From contig JAWQRO010000309.1 in NCBI GenBank assembly GCA_033557835.1, positions 1 to 43,441 of the forward strand: a DNA stretch of 43,441 nucleotides. The letters run 5' to 3'. Source of the DNA: Helochares maculicollis (Eukaryota > Arthropoda > Insecta > Coleoptera > Hydrophilidae). Shown here piece by piece: positions 22,328 through 33,137 of the stretch. The notes beneath the pieces are model-generated. The model ran no database searches. It was not told the origin of the DNA and saw nothing but the letters and a program-made list of their open reading frames with translations. A program made the position numbers and the translations under genes. Position 1 is the first letter of the stretch. The number at the start of each line of letters is the position of its first letter.

Positions 22328-24630
22328 AATTAAAAAAATACGCCCGAAATTGAAATTGTTACGCATACATTCTAACTGTATAATAAATAAGTTTGCTGTG
22401 GGGGGCCGGGCGGAACGAGGGAAAGAAAAAACTCTGGGGAAATATATTCCATGTCTTCGAGCAATCTGATTTAAAATATTCACTTTATCATGTTCTGTCA
22501 GCCGAAATTTGACAGTGGATGGCTCTCTGCTGCATTACCGGATTAAATTATTCCAAATCTTCATATCTTTGCTTAAATAACGAATTTCTGATGAAGAAAA
22601 AGACTTCCCTCAAATAAAAATAAATTCCGCAGCTAACTCTGCATGGCTTAACCAACGATCTATAAATTTACATTACTGATTTTATGTATTTTATACAGCT
22701 AGTATTTAAAATAAAGATTCTATACAACGATGTAATTGCGGTGAAACTAATTCACGAACTTAATTTAAGACTCATTTTTTCCTCTCTCATTTAATTCAAT
22801 TTTGTGTTAGTTACAGCTCTCACTAATTGCAAATAAAGAGGCACCAGGCCACGGAGACGATTTTATTAAATAAATAAAACAGCAGCGACCGTCCGTACAA
22901 GCAAATTACAATTAGGTCAGTTGTACCCAATAATAATAACAAGACGCGACCATAATGGGACTTTAAACAAGTCAATTAATTTAATAAAATCTTTTGAATT
23001 GAAAGTAGATAAATCTATCTATCTAGTAACAAAGCAATCGACGTACCGTTATATAACGGTTCACGTTATTAATATTCTAAAATGTTTGCTACTTTAAACA
23101 CTGTTTTTATGCTGCTGCGTTGCGCTGCTGCTTCCTCCGATCCATATGAACAGACTCGCAGCATAGAATTTAGTAAAATTGTGGAATAAATTGAAAAGTG
23201 GATATGTGTATAATTATCTTGTTCCACAGTTGCCATTCTGCTGTGACAAGGCCCATGTGCTAATGGATTATTTATGAATGCAGGAGTCACCGTTTTAATA
23301 ACCGTTCGTTCTCGCGCGATGAAAGTAACTACTTAATTAGGAGTGCTTGTAAGAAAATCGATTATCAGGACGAAAGGATTTTTATTTTGAAGGATTGCTT
23401 ACGAGTGATGACCTAATTTTCAAGAATAATCGTTGTCAATATGTTTGTATTCTACTCGCTGAAGTTTTATTTCGTGATTATGAGGCCCAGCGCTGCCAAA
23501 AAAATATTTTCCAATTGATTAGCCTTTCAGGAAATGAGACATTTCGGCGACAGTGAGAGTTATGCATGTGTAGCAAACAGGTCGGTATTTCGAGATCAAT
23601 TCAGAATCCACTCGCCCTTAGTTGAAATAGCCAAAATGAGATTGATGCAAGAATTGCATTATTTATAGGATCAAAGCACCTAATAAAGGTTGGGGTGGTG
23701 TAATTTTAAACGCACGAAATTCCGGTTTTCGTTACCTCAGTTTTACTATCTTTATCATTTGCTTGAGCGAGTGGAAATTATAAAGGCTAGGCTGGTAGGT
23801 AGGCGTGACAATTGTTGGGGATGCGAAATTTTCCTATCGTTCCAGAATCCAATTACGTTCTGATTTATTACTAATGGTTTATTAGCATGGTTTAGTAATA
23901 CCAGCGGGACGGAAGGGAGCGGAGAAACTCCTTATAAAATATATTTACATGCTAAATATTGAATTTCAAAACCCTCATTAACATCATAGAGTAAAGGACT
24001 GTGCTTTGCTGTATTTTTAGAATAAAATCGATTTTGTTTGTTTTAGTTTACTATTGCTTTATTGTGATTTTATCCACTAATTACATTTTGAATTCACTGT
24101 TGTGGCAAATAACCTATTTAGCGGACAATTCGTGGCGAATATTAAGAGTTACAAATTTAAGCGAATTCGTTTGTTTCAATTGATATTTAAGGCTTGCGAA
24201 ATTCTTTTCTAATTTATTAAAAAGTTCCTCGTTTATATAAGTGAATCACAAGCCGCCGGGGTTGAAATGATATAAAGCTATTTTGTGTAGCTTGGTTTTG
24301 CCGTTTTTTATCCCTGGAGTCGTAAGGACATCTACTTTTCCTTCACAACACATGGCAGATCTGCAAATGTGCTTAAATTTATCAAATATAGAAAATCAAG
24401 ATTAAACTTATTCTATTATCTACTGATAACGAATGAAATACAACATTTCTTGGTGCTAAAGTTGAATGTGCATCTACTAATAAAAGTAAACCTGAGAGTA
24501 CATTAATACGAAAATTTGTTTATGGCTAATTTTAGAGATAAATAATGTGAAAAATCGTAGCATTATTAGTGAAAAGCAGCAAACATTCTAAAAGTGCATG
24601 GTTTAAAGGCGAGAAAATTCAAGCTGTATC
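22328..24630. other. AT-rich noncoding DNA
   Basis: No gene is seen. A G-rich patch (GGGGGGCCGGGCGGAACGAGGG, near 22,398) and the MYB-type palindrome at 23,045 are the only marked features. CCGTT recurs at about 23,290 and 23,303. Confidence 0.5.
23045..23060. promoter_or_regulatory. Palindromic MYB-type site ACCGTTATATAACGGT
   Basis: A perfect 16-bp palindrome consisting of two inverted TAACGG half-sites, the core bound by MYB-family proteins in animals. Two more CCGTT cores lie about 230-260 bp downstream. The regulatory role is inferred from the motif only. Confidence 0.4.
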
Positions 24631-24668
24631 GACTCTTTCAAAGATCCAATTTCTATTGTGAAAGAGTC
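24631..24668 (+). repeat. Hairpin with perfect 10-bp stem
   Basis: GACTCTTTCA (24,631-24,640) is exactly complementary to TGAAAGAGTC (24,659-24,668). The 18-base interior contains CAAT-TTCT-ATTG, which can add a 4-bp upper stem above a 6-base bulge. The total is too short for a typical animal pre-miRNA. No T run follows, so a terminator reading is not supported. Confidence 0.7.
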
Positions 24669-25220
24669 CTTTTGTTTCTCACGGAATGAACACGGGGTAT
24701 AATAATGGGCATACCTTTGCGAAAGACAACTTCTCCGATAAATTAGCGCAGCAACATACACACACATACAGATGAGATATTTCTTTGGGGGAAACCTCAA
24801 CTGCTTTCAAAAGCGAACAAACTAATTCCAATCCACAATGGAATTCAATTCTCGATCGCTTTGTATACAACTGTATTTAGAATGATTGAGGGCTGAGGAC
24901 TTACCGTGAGCTCAACCTATCAGAAAGGCATTTCTTCAAACATCCACCTACCTGGAAATAATGAAAAAATAATATTATTCATTTTGCCATTATTAAAATT
25001 TTGTGGAACTGCCGATTATTTAAAAATCTGCAGATAACTGTGTATATTAAAATAACAGACAGTGGTATGAAAATAAATAGAACACATTAAAATATATAAC
25101 AGATCCAAGCTGATTTAGAAAAACTAGAGGTAGGAAAAACGATATTTTACAAAACAATGCTACACTAACGATTTATAATGATTCTTCAGACAATGCAAGT
25201 TTAAAAAGTTCCTAATGAAC

Positions 25221-25340
25221 GTAAGTCAGAGCAATTTATCAACTTTTACCAGGAGCAGAAGAAATCAAGAATGCTCATTGATTGTAAGATTTCCCATTTG
25301 AATTGAAGTTTATTTATTGTGTAAGCCAGGGCAATTTATC
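25221..25340. repeat. Spaced direct repeat, offset exactly 100 bp
   Basis: GTAAGTCAGAGCAATTTATC (25,221-25,240) recurs as GTAAGCCAGGGCAATTTATC (25,321-25,340), 18 of 20 bases identical. The intervening 80 bp are not repeated. This could be a shared binding module or the footprint of an insertion, although the copies are longer than most target-site duplications. Confidence 0.7.
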
Positions 25341-26230
25341 TTATTACGCGGAATACTTCTAGACACATGTTAAATTATCCCGAGAGCTGCTTTTCCGCTA
25401 GAAGAATGTAGAAAATTTTAAAATTTCTCCCCCCTCTACGGGTATAAATTGTGGCGATACGTCAAAATCAGAAACATGTGTTAAAACGCTTAAAACACCT
25501 GACGTTAGAGTAATATAATACGTTGTATAGAATTACACCACTTACTTTTCACCTTCATTTGCTTCGAGCAGATTTATTCTCGTGTAAGTACACACTTGAG
25601 ACTTTAAAATTATAGCTTCTTTAATGCCGGGCGAAATTAATTACGTCTCCAGCCGCGACAGAGCTGAGACGAACACCACTGGAGTGTATGGAACTTTAAG
25701 AAGTTATGAAGCCTCCGAATGAATTTGCCCATTTTTCCTATTTGTATTTAATAGGGATATAAATAATATATTTGCAAGAAAATTAATAACAGATAGATTG
25801 CTACCGTCTTCAAGCGGCTCGAAAAATTTAAACGACTCCAACTTCCTTGCTCAATTTTAAGTTTGCACTATGCCTTGGTCTTCAACTTCAATCTTTTATC
25901 AACAACATTACTTTGTTGATACGAATATCTGCCAAAGTTATCAATCTGGCATAAAACTGATTGATTACTAAAAAATATCGCTATAAACCATCAAGATGTA
26001 AAATGTAAAACGCAATATTAAATAGCCATCACGTAAGACGATATAAAATACTCCAAGTTGAGGTGCTCCACCCCGTCTCCCATAAAAACTTTATACCTTC
26101 AAGGTGAATGAATATACAAAGTGTGCACTTAACAATATAAATTTCAGCCTCCTACTTAAATAAATAATTCTCAACAATCGCACCATCCGTTAAGATTGCA
26201 ATAAACCAGTCGTAGCACTTAAACCATTCG

Positions 26231-26247
26231 ATTGCATTAGATGCAAT
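26231..26247. promoter_or_regulatory. Inverted POU-like half-sites ATTGCAT-TAG-ATGCAAT
   Basis: Perfect 7-bp inverted arms with a 3-bp spacer. Each arm resembles the ATGCAAAT octamer half bound by POU-domain factors. Function is inferred from the motif only. Confidence 0.35.
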
Positions 26248-27164
26248 AAGTCGTTTTATAGTGGCGGTCCGGAGAAACTAGAAATGCACACGAGCGCTTT
26301 CACAATATCTTTAATCAGGCCAGGAATTTCAGGAAGTTTACTGTCGTTTCCAGTTTTAAAGCGAAACTTAAACGGCCAAGATGCCATCACACCCAAATTA
26401 AGTTGACGAATAGAGAAACAAAAGACGAGGATTGGGAGAGAGAGGGAAACACTAAATTCCGAGATTGTCCATGAAAATTACATTTGTTTCGAAATAATTT
26501 CATCTTTTTTTATGGGAGAGTTTAAAAGTTAAATTAGACAATGTAAACGGAGCCGAAGTTTTACGACTTTCCGTATACATTATAAAAGTAGTTAGGGGGG
26601 GTCCGCAACTTTCGCCCCCGCTAAAAGGGTGTGCAAAACGCCTCGTTCGCAGAAATGATGTCAACGATAAAAATTTCTAAATATGAAATAACTTTGTTGG
26701 CGGGTTTACGTTAGGAGCATTACACGTTAAGAGCTGTGAAAAAAATGAACTCTCCGGAACGACGGCGGGACGGTGAAGGAATCGTAGGGCAAGAGGGGCG
26801 GTGGAAAAATGGTGAACGATAGAGGGGGAAGTGCGCTACTCCTTTAAGTAAAAATGTAGAAGTTTTTATTGGGGTTCCGCTCTTGATGTGCTCCCATAAA
26901 ATTGTTGAAGCACCTTTAGCTAAAATGCAGTTTCTTTATGTTCACTTAAGTTGTCTGTTAGTTTATTGTATTAAACTTCTTCGGCCAGAAGTACTTAGCG
27001 AAAGATAAGAATGATGTCCTTAGATAGTATAAAGTGTGAGAAATTTAAAAATTTTCTTTCAAGGTCAAAGATTCGGGCAATTTTTTTATCACTTTAAAAT
27101 AGCTAATTACCGTTGGTGTTATAATATTGCTTTGGGCGCAGCGAACATATTCAAGTGTTAGTCT

Positions 27165-28910
27165 AAATATTGGAGAACGTATGAAAGAGAATTTGATTCA
27201 TTATATTATTAGGTATGGACAAAAAACAGACTCAATAGAACCACCCAAAGATAACAAAGTGTAGCTCTGAACCACAAAGAAGAGCCTACAAGTAAATTCT
27301 TAGTAGATCCGCTAAATTACAGAGAAATTGAAAACTTTGGAAAATATCTGGAAAACGGAAAAAGACATACGGAAAACACTTAGGCAAGAGATAACTACCA
27401 TAAAGCAGACACCTTCGGCAAGTGCTTAGAAAATATTTATCAATTCCAGGAAAAACTGTTGGACTGGAAGAAGCTGAGCAAAACATAGAAAATTTAGAAA
27501 TTAAATTGGTCTCTCAGCAAAGTAAGAAAACCCTAAGCCCTAAAAATCACCGGGCTAGGGCCTTATATCAGGAGAAATAATAAAAAAACTACCTAGAAAA
27601 GCTACAATCAAGATGATTATAAACGCGGCATTCCGGCTTAAGCATGCGCCTGATGCTTGGTAGATGGCAGAGGAAATCATAATTCCTACACTACAAAAAC
27701 CTATGAAATGGGTCTCTTCATATAGGCTCATCTCACTTTTACCTATCTTAAGCAAATTGTTTGAAAAGCTGCTGCTAAAACGGATCAAATCTTTTAGTGA
27801 AAAGAGGAAGCAGATCCCAACACACCAGTTCCTATTTCAAAATTAACATCAGACGATTCACCACGTTCATAGGACAACCCAATGCCTTAAGAAAGCTTAC
27901 GAAGGAACTGAAATATGCTTGGCAGTCTTTGTTGGCGTTGCGCAAGCCTTCGACACTGTCTAGTTTGCTGGACTCACGTACAATTTATAAGAAATGCTTC
28001 TGAAACAATCTGTGGAAATTTTCAGAAATGAATAAGCTGGAGGAATGTTTAAGGTAATCCATACACTAAATGAGAAAACAATAAAAGCTGGGGTACCACA
28101 GGCCCAGTGCTAAATTAACTATAAACTTAGCGGTATACTACAGCAACCCAACAGAAAAATAGCTACATTTCGGGCCATAGTCGTCGGGAGTAATTATTTA
28201 GATGCTACAAAGAAACTACAAGAATATTGCAATAGAATAAGCCATTGGATGGACCAGTGGAAACTCTGAATTAATAAAGCCAAATCAGTACATGTCGATT
28301 TAACACATTTTAGAAGGAAATATTCTAAATTAATTATAAATAAGAAAGTCATCTCGTATTGAAATTCTGCCAGACACTCGCATATGAACATTGATGCAAG
28401 CCTAAAATGGAAATAACACATGAAGGCGTAAAAGAATAGAAGTTGCGTTCAAATTTTAACAATGGATTGGCCTCTAAGAAGGAAATTTAATCTGACAATT
28501 TCAAGCAAACTGCCATTACACAAGTAAGCCCTAAAATCTATTTGAACCTATGGCACACCACTGGGAGGAAGTGCAGCCCAAAGGAATACAGCTATAATAC
28601 AAAAATATCACCATAATAAGAGAGGTAGCACGATGTCGGTCATCACTTTCTACGTTAACGCAGAAGCTCTCCAACTCCTAGATAATTCAACAGTTAAAAA
28701 ATGAATTCAAAGAAAACCTCTGAACTGGTGTGGCCGTGTAGTGCTGTAGCAGCTGCATCAGTAATAAATATAATTACTAACGAGTTTAGAACTACCTGCA
28801 AGCTAAGGCGTACCACTGGGGACACCTTACCTAATTGTTAAATGTAAAGAGAATAATATTGTAAAATAGTCAGCTGTGATTAGTAACCATTAAAATGATT
28901 TAAAAAAAGG
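27165..28910 (+). pseudogene. Decayed Jockey-clade non-LTR retrotransposon (ORF2 reverse transcriptase)
   Basis: A relic of the second ORF of a Jockey-type LINE, whose reverse transcriptase copies the element's RNA at a nicked target. Across frames the family's blocks run in order: GEIIKKLPRKATIKMIINAA with AEEIIIP (about 27,571-27,690), SSYRLISLLPILSKLFEKLL (from about 27,715), VHRTTQCLKKAYEG (about 27,865), VGVAQAFDTV (catalytic motif A, about 27,930-27,960, with the first Asp of the usual LDVAQAFD replaced by Gly), KAGVPQ (motif B, about 28,090), IATFRAIVVG where FADD would be (motif C lost, about 28,160), then the downstream conserved region ATKKLQEYCNRISHWMDQW (from 28,203), KAKSVHVDLTHF, and a worn YG..LGGSA-RNTAIIQKY near 28,550. 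More than ten stops or frameshifts are present. The N-terminal endonuclease is not seen upstream, suggesting 5' truncation, which is usual for LINEs. An A-rich run at about 28,901-28,907 may be what is left of the poly(A) tail. Confidence 0.9.
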
Positions 28911-31900
28911 ATATATCAAAGTCAAAAAATTAGAGAACTGAACTTGCTGGTGTAAGGTGCACCACATCTTGTGTGTCCTGTCATACTTTCAGCTCCACCG
29001 GTTACCAATTGATTTCTATTTCTTCTTAACGTCTTTTCATGTTGGGGTATTATCTAATAACTCATCATTCTGCAAACGATTGTCAGAACTACATACAAAA
29101 ACCTCACGCTGTGCAACATTCACCATATCCGCACAATCAAAACTGTTACAATCATAAATTTCAGGTATAGCTTTTAGAGTTAACAAGAAGAATTCTAAGA
29201 TAGCCAGTTATGACTTGTAACAATAAGTCGTAAGAGTCGCGGTTTTGAAATAATATCCCAATAATACAATTAATCAAATTTAACAGTACAAAAGAGTCGT
29301 TCTCAAAACTACTGCAAAAAATTACCCTGAATTTTACAACTCAATGAAAAAATAAACCCGACACCACTCATAACAATAGAAATAATTCTGAAGAGACTTT
29401 TAATTTGACACTCCAACAAACAATTCGACAATGCTGCGGTGGCTGGATGACGGTGTGAAAAGGAAGAAACAAGCCAGTAAAATTTTATTGGAACCTGATT
29501 AATTTGGAGGCTTTATTGCCGCAAATATTGCATGCCAAAATAAAAACGATATTAAATTGCCTTTTACAGTCTGGAATTTACATAACTGAAACAACATTTG
29601 AAGCCGTAAAGCGACTTATGGCGCATTACAGTGTTGCACAGTATCGTGTATCTTATTGCTTTCCTTTATGGAGGGCCCTAACATTTTTACCACGTCATTT
29701 TGATATTCAATGAATAAAAAAAGACACACGCATACTCACAGACACACAGATGTTTCTATACGGAATTTAATTTGATTTTCGAGAATAATACCTTTTTTAC
29801 GGAGCAATTTCCGATGGAACATACCATTAAACGGAATTATGGGTCAATAAAAATTCCTTTCAACTCACAATGTCTAATTTTGATTACGACTATTATTTTG
29901 GATTAGTTTATTACCGGCCACGTTATTAAAATGCTAAATTATTAAATCTGTAGAAAGAAAATATACATATAGAAATCAACTTAATTGAATATTTAAATGC
30001 TTAATTTTATTGCCTATTTTATAGGCTTGAAGCGAATCAACTGTTAGGAAAAATTGTTTTTGAGGTATTTTATCAAGGAGAGGTTACAAGAAAAAAATTG
30101 TTGCATTATCAGAGAAGCATTATAAAAGAAATTTTATTAGAGAAATATTAAGAGAAAAGCGTAAAGAAACATTATTAATAAAATATTTTTAGGACAATAT
30201 TGCCCAGGAGAGTAGTAAAATGCGAAAATCATAAAAGTTATTAAAAATAACTGTTTGGCCACAAATTTGTCAAATTAATTTGCTGTTCGTTCATACATAT
30301 TCATAAATATATATTTTATTTCGTGTGGCCTATTATTCGTTTATTAAATGATATAGTGGTCGTAAATCTCGCACTTTTCGTAATTAAGATAAAATTCGAA
30401 GAAAAGAAATTATTTAATTATAGTTTATTGGTGCTAAAGCAGCTCGTAAATGCAAGGTAGCACACAGCACTTAATTGAATTCAAATATTAGAGTTTTATC
30501 TCGGAACTGCATGCATAATGTATTTTATTTGGTGGAGGAGCGTATTTTTGATTCATTTCAGTTTGTAATTAAGAATAATTTATCATTTTATCTAGAAACC
30601 TTTTAATGGCATGTGAATTAAATAAAAAAATTATATGTAATGAATTGGACTATGTAATTTATAGTTGTTTAAATTGAGTATTATTATAGTTTAACACAGT
30701 ATAAAATGTTTTAATTAAACGTAATTAAAAGTCAAGGCCGTTTCTGCTTAATTTATTCGATGTGAATTATAAACGGAATTTCAATTGAATTCTCCATAGT
30801 TTATTATGCATGTGCAAGCCTCACTCGCACAGTACGCACTTTATGTCGATCCTGTAGGTTTAATTATTCATGTCTGCATACAGTCTGTGCTGCATGTATT
30901 TGATACCATTCTCCACTTTACAGTATGGCTTAACAACTCAACTATCATTGAATTAAATTGTTGAGCTGCGTGTTAATTAAATATTTGTAATTCTAAACTG
31001 AATTAGATAAATATATCATTTTAATACGAGATTCCCGAAAGCTGGATGGCCTAATCTTTGGCATAAATTGTTGATTTTTGTAATATGCTAAGCCCATAAA
31101 GGTTGTAAAAGGCAATTTCCGATTCTTAGTTAGTTAATACAGCTTTTGTGTAAGTTGTCTTGCTGGATAAGGCAAATATCTACAATTGAAATAAATCGCT
31201 AATACACCTGTGCTAATGCAGTTGTTATTCAACGTAAGACAAAATAGGTCTGTTTGGGTGAATAAAAGCCCAAACATGGATTTTAACTAGCTAAAAAGTT
31301 CAATTCATCTAAATATTCTAATAAAAATTGAACAGCAATTTAAGTTGGGATTCAGCTGTTTCGGCTTGCATTTAAAATGAGAGGAGTTAGTTACACATTG
31401 ATTTTTATACAAGCAGATGGAAGAATTGACACAGGCGTCTCATTAAATTAAAGACCCAAGTTTGGTAAACAAATGGAACAAATTGATCGATCCTAAATTA
31501 AATATCGCCGGTTCCATTCATTCGTTTTCGGAAAAGACCTGATATTAGTTTGAATTAAATTAATTTAATGAAAGGCAATTCAAAATGAATTAAAGAGAAA
31601 CAAACATCGATTCCTGGCACGAACCAATAAACCCGGCGTCACTGTTTAAATCCGAAATGCAAGTAGAGCCAAATCACCCCTATAAAAATAAGGGGGAAGT
31701 CGAAATAGAAAATTTGGTAATGTGTCAAGGCATTGATTGATAACTGTGGGTATTGATTTCTATTTTTACGGGGAGGCCGTCAATAAAAAATGAATTTAAA
31801 ACACATTTCGTGACAGGTACTTTAATAAAGCGGAGTGCCGCGGGACAAGGGAGGTGGAAATGAAATATATTTACGGGGCTTGTGGGACCTTTTTCCTTTT

Positions 31901-32948
31901 AATGTTATTTGACAGGTTGAATCAAACGCGCACTGTTTGCGGCAGTGGCGGATTATCCGATTTTTACACCCTTCTTTTCAATCAGATTTTTTTTATTCCC
32001 CCATTTACTTCGTTCTCCTCATTTTAGTAATATTACTTCTCGCCCATAATGAAACTGCGCTAATCAATCAAAACACAACCAAATGCAAGTCGAAATCAGT
32101 TGACATTTGACACCAAACAAAATTGTACATATATCCAGCTATGCCTCATTCGAAATAGAAAAGAAACAATTGTTAATCAATTTAAATTGAACGTTGTTCC
32201 AAATTGTGTAAACGAAGTCACGGATAATTAAACGATCAGAGTAATTCGAAAACAATTAAAAATAAGACAGTTATGGATTCTCAAGCGATTAAAAACGTAA
32301 AGTTACTAATTTATAAATAAGTTTGACAGTTTTAAAACAGCGCTCATTAATGGTTATTAAGCGCCTTAACCGTTTTTTTATTAAAATGTTAATGCGAAGT
32401 TTTATATTTAAACTGTGCTATTTAAATTCACATGCCTAAGCTCGTTTTAAGGATACAAAAGAAATTAAATATTACACCGGAGTGCTCGTGGGTGTGAAGT
32501 CTGTGTCAGAAAAGTTTTTAATTTCACGTTTTAAAAATGCATAATTAAAAGAATTTGCATAGAGATTACTTAAAACACTTAATATAAATGTAAATTATTT
32601 AATAATAAGTTTTCCTGTAATTTTCTTTAAATCAATTATCTCGCAAAGTGTGCTTATCATAATTAAATCTCGGAGGAAAAACGGTGCTTTGGAGTCCAAA
32701 AAATTTATGCTTTTAAATCGCATTAATCGCTCGTTAATATCAACGTATATCAATCAATCGGCATGGGCACATCCCTTTTACCTTCGTTATAAAGTGCATA
32801 AACACCTGCTTAGATGCCAGGTGATTTAAGGCTAAATATGCAACCCATTAGTGTTTAAAAATGAATTCGCCTTAGCGAATTGTCTTGGTAAATCAGTAAT
32901 ATTTACAAAGAGTTTGATAAGATTCTCAAAAATATCATCTTAATATAA
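28911..32948. other. AT-rich noncoding DNA
   Basis: Nothing coding is recognised; frames of 66-69 codons at 28,957 and 29,504 lack motifs. GC-richer patches at 31,630-31,700 and 31,770-31,890 contain G runs only. A perfect 16-bp AT palindrome (ATTAAATTAATTTAAT) lies at 31,554-31,569. Confidence 0.5.
32864..32881. repeat. Inverted repeat AATTCGC-CTTA-GCGAATT
   Basis: Perfect 7-bp arms with a 4-bp spacer. It lies just upstream of the exon-like open stretch at 32,949. Confidence 0.55.
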
Positions 32949-33137
32949 GTTGTCAGGCGTGCGCTTGAACGGTGCTATCTCTATACCTTAACAAAGGCGA
33001 AGGAGGTACACGTAATAAAGGCAGCGAAGGTGTCTCCTGAGCAGCGCATCAGCGATCGTGACGAAGAACTAATCTTGAGCAACTTTAATTCATTTGCATA
33101 TATTCTAAAGTCATCCATAAAGCGAGCCCCAGAATAA
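32949..33137 (+). other. Exon-like open stretch without ATG (62 codons)
   Basis: One frame is open from just after TAA (32,946-32,948) to TAA at 33,135-33,137. It lacks an initiating ATG but contains an acceptor-like AAGTTGTCAG ending at 32,956. The predicted peptide is charged and mixed in composition, for example KVSPEQRISDRDEELILSNF, unlike the Phe/Ile/Asn-rich translations of the AT-rich background. A donor-like AAG|GTGTCT lies at about 33,029. No family is recognised, so it may be chance in a GC-richer patch. An ATTTGCATA octamer-like site overlaps near 33,092. Confidence 0.2.

Larger units (their letters stand above)
24669..27164. other. Noncoding interval, GC island near 26.6-26.85 kb
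   Basis: No gene is recognised. From 26,570 to 26,850 the sequence has runs of G (GGGGGGG at 26,595) opposed by CCCCC at 26,614 and several further G runs, giving inverted G/C tracts but no coding signature. Confidence 0.45.

Noticed and set aside
27555..27788. 77-codon open frame on the - strand
   Set aside because: It is the complement of the Jockey reverse transcriptase region and only a shadow.
31554..31569. AT-only palindrome ATTAAATTAATTTAAT
   Set aside because: Sixteen bases of A/T symmetry are expected by chance in DNA of this composition.
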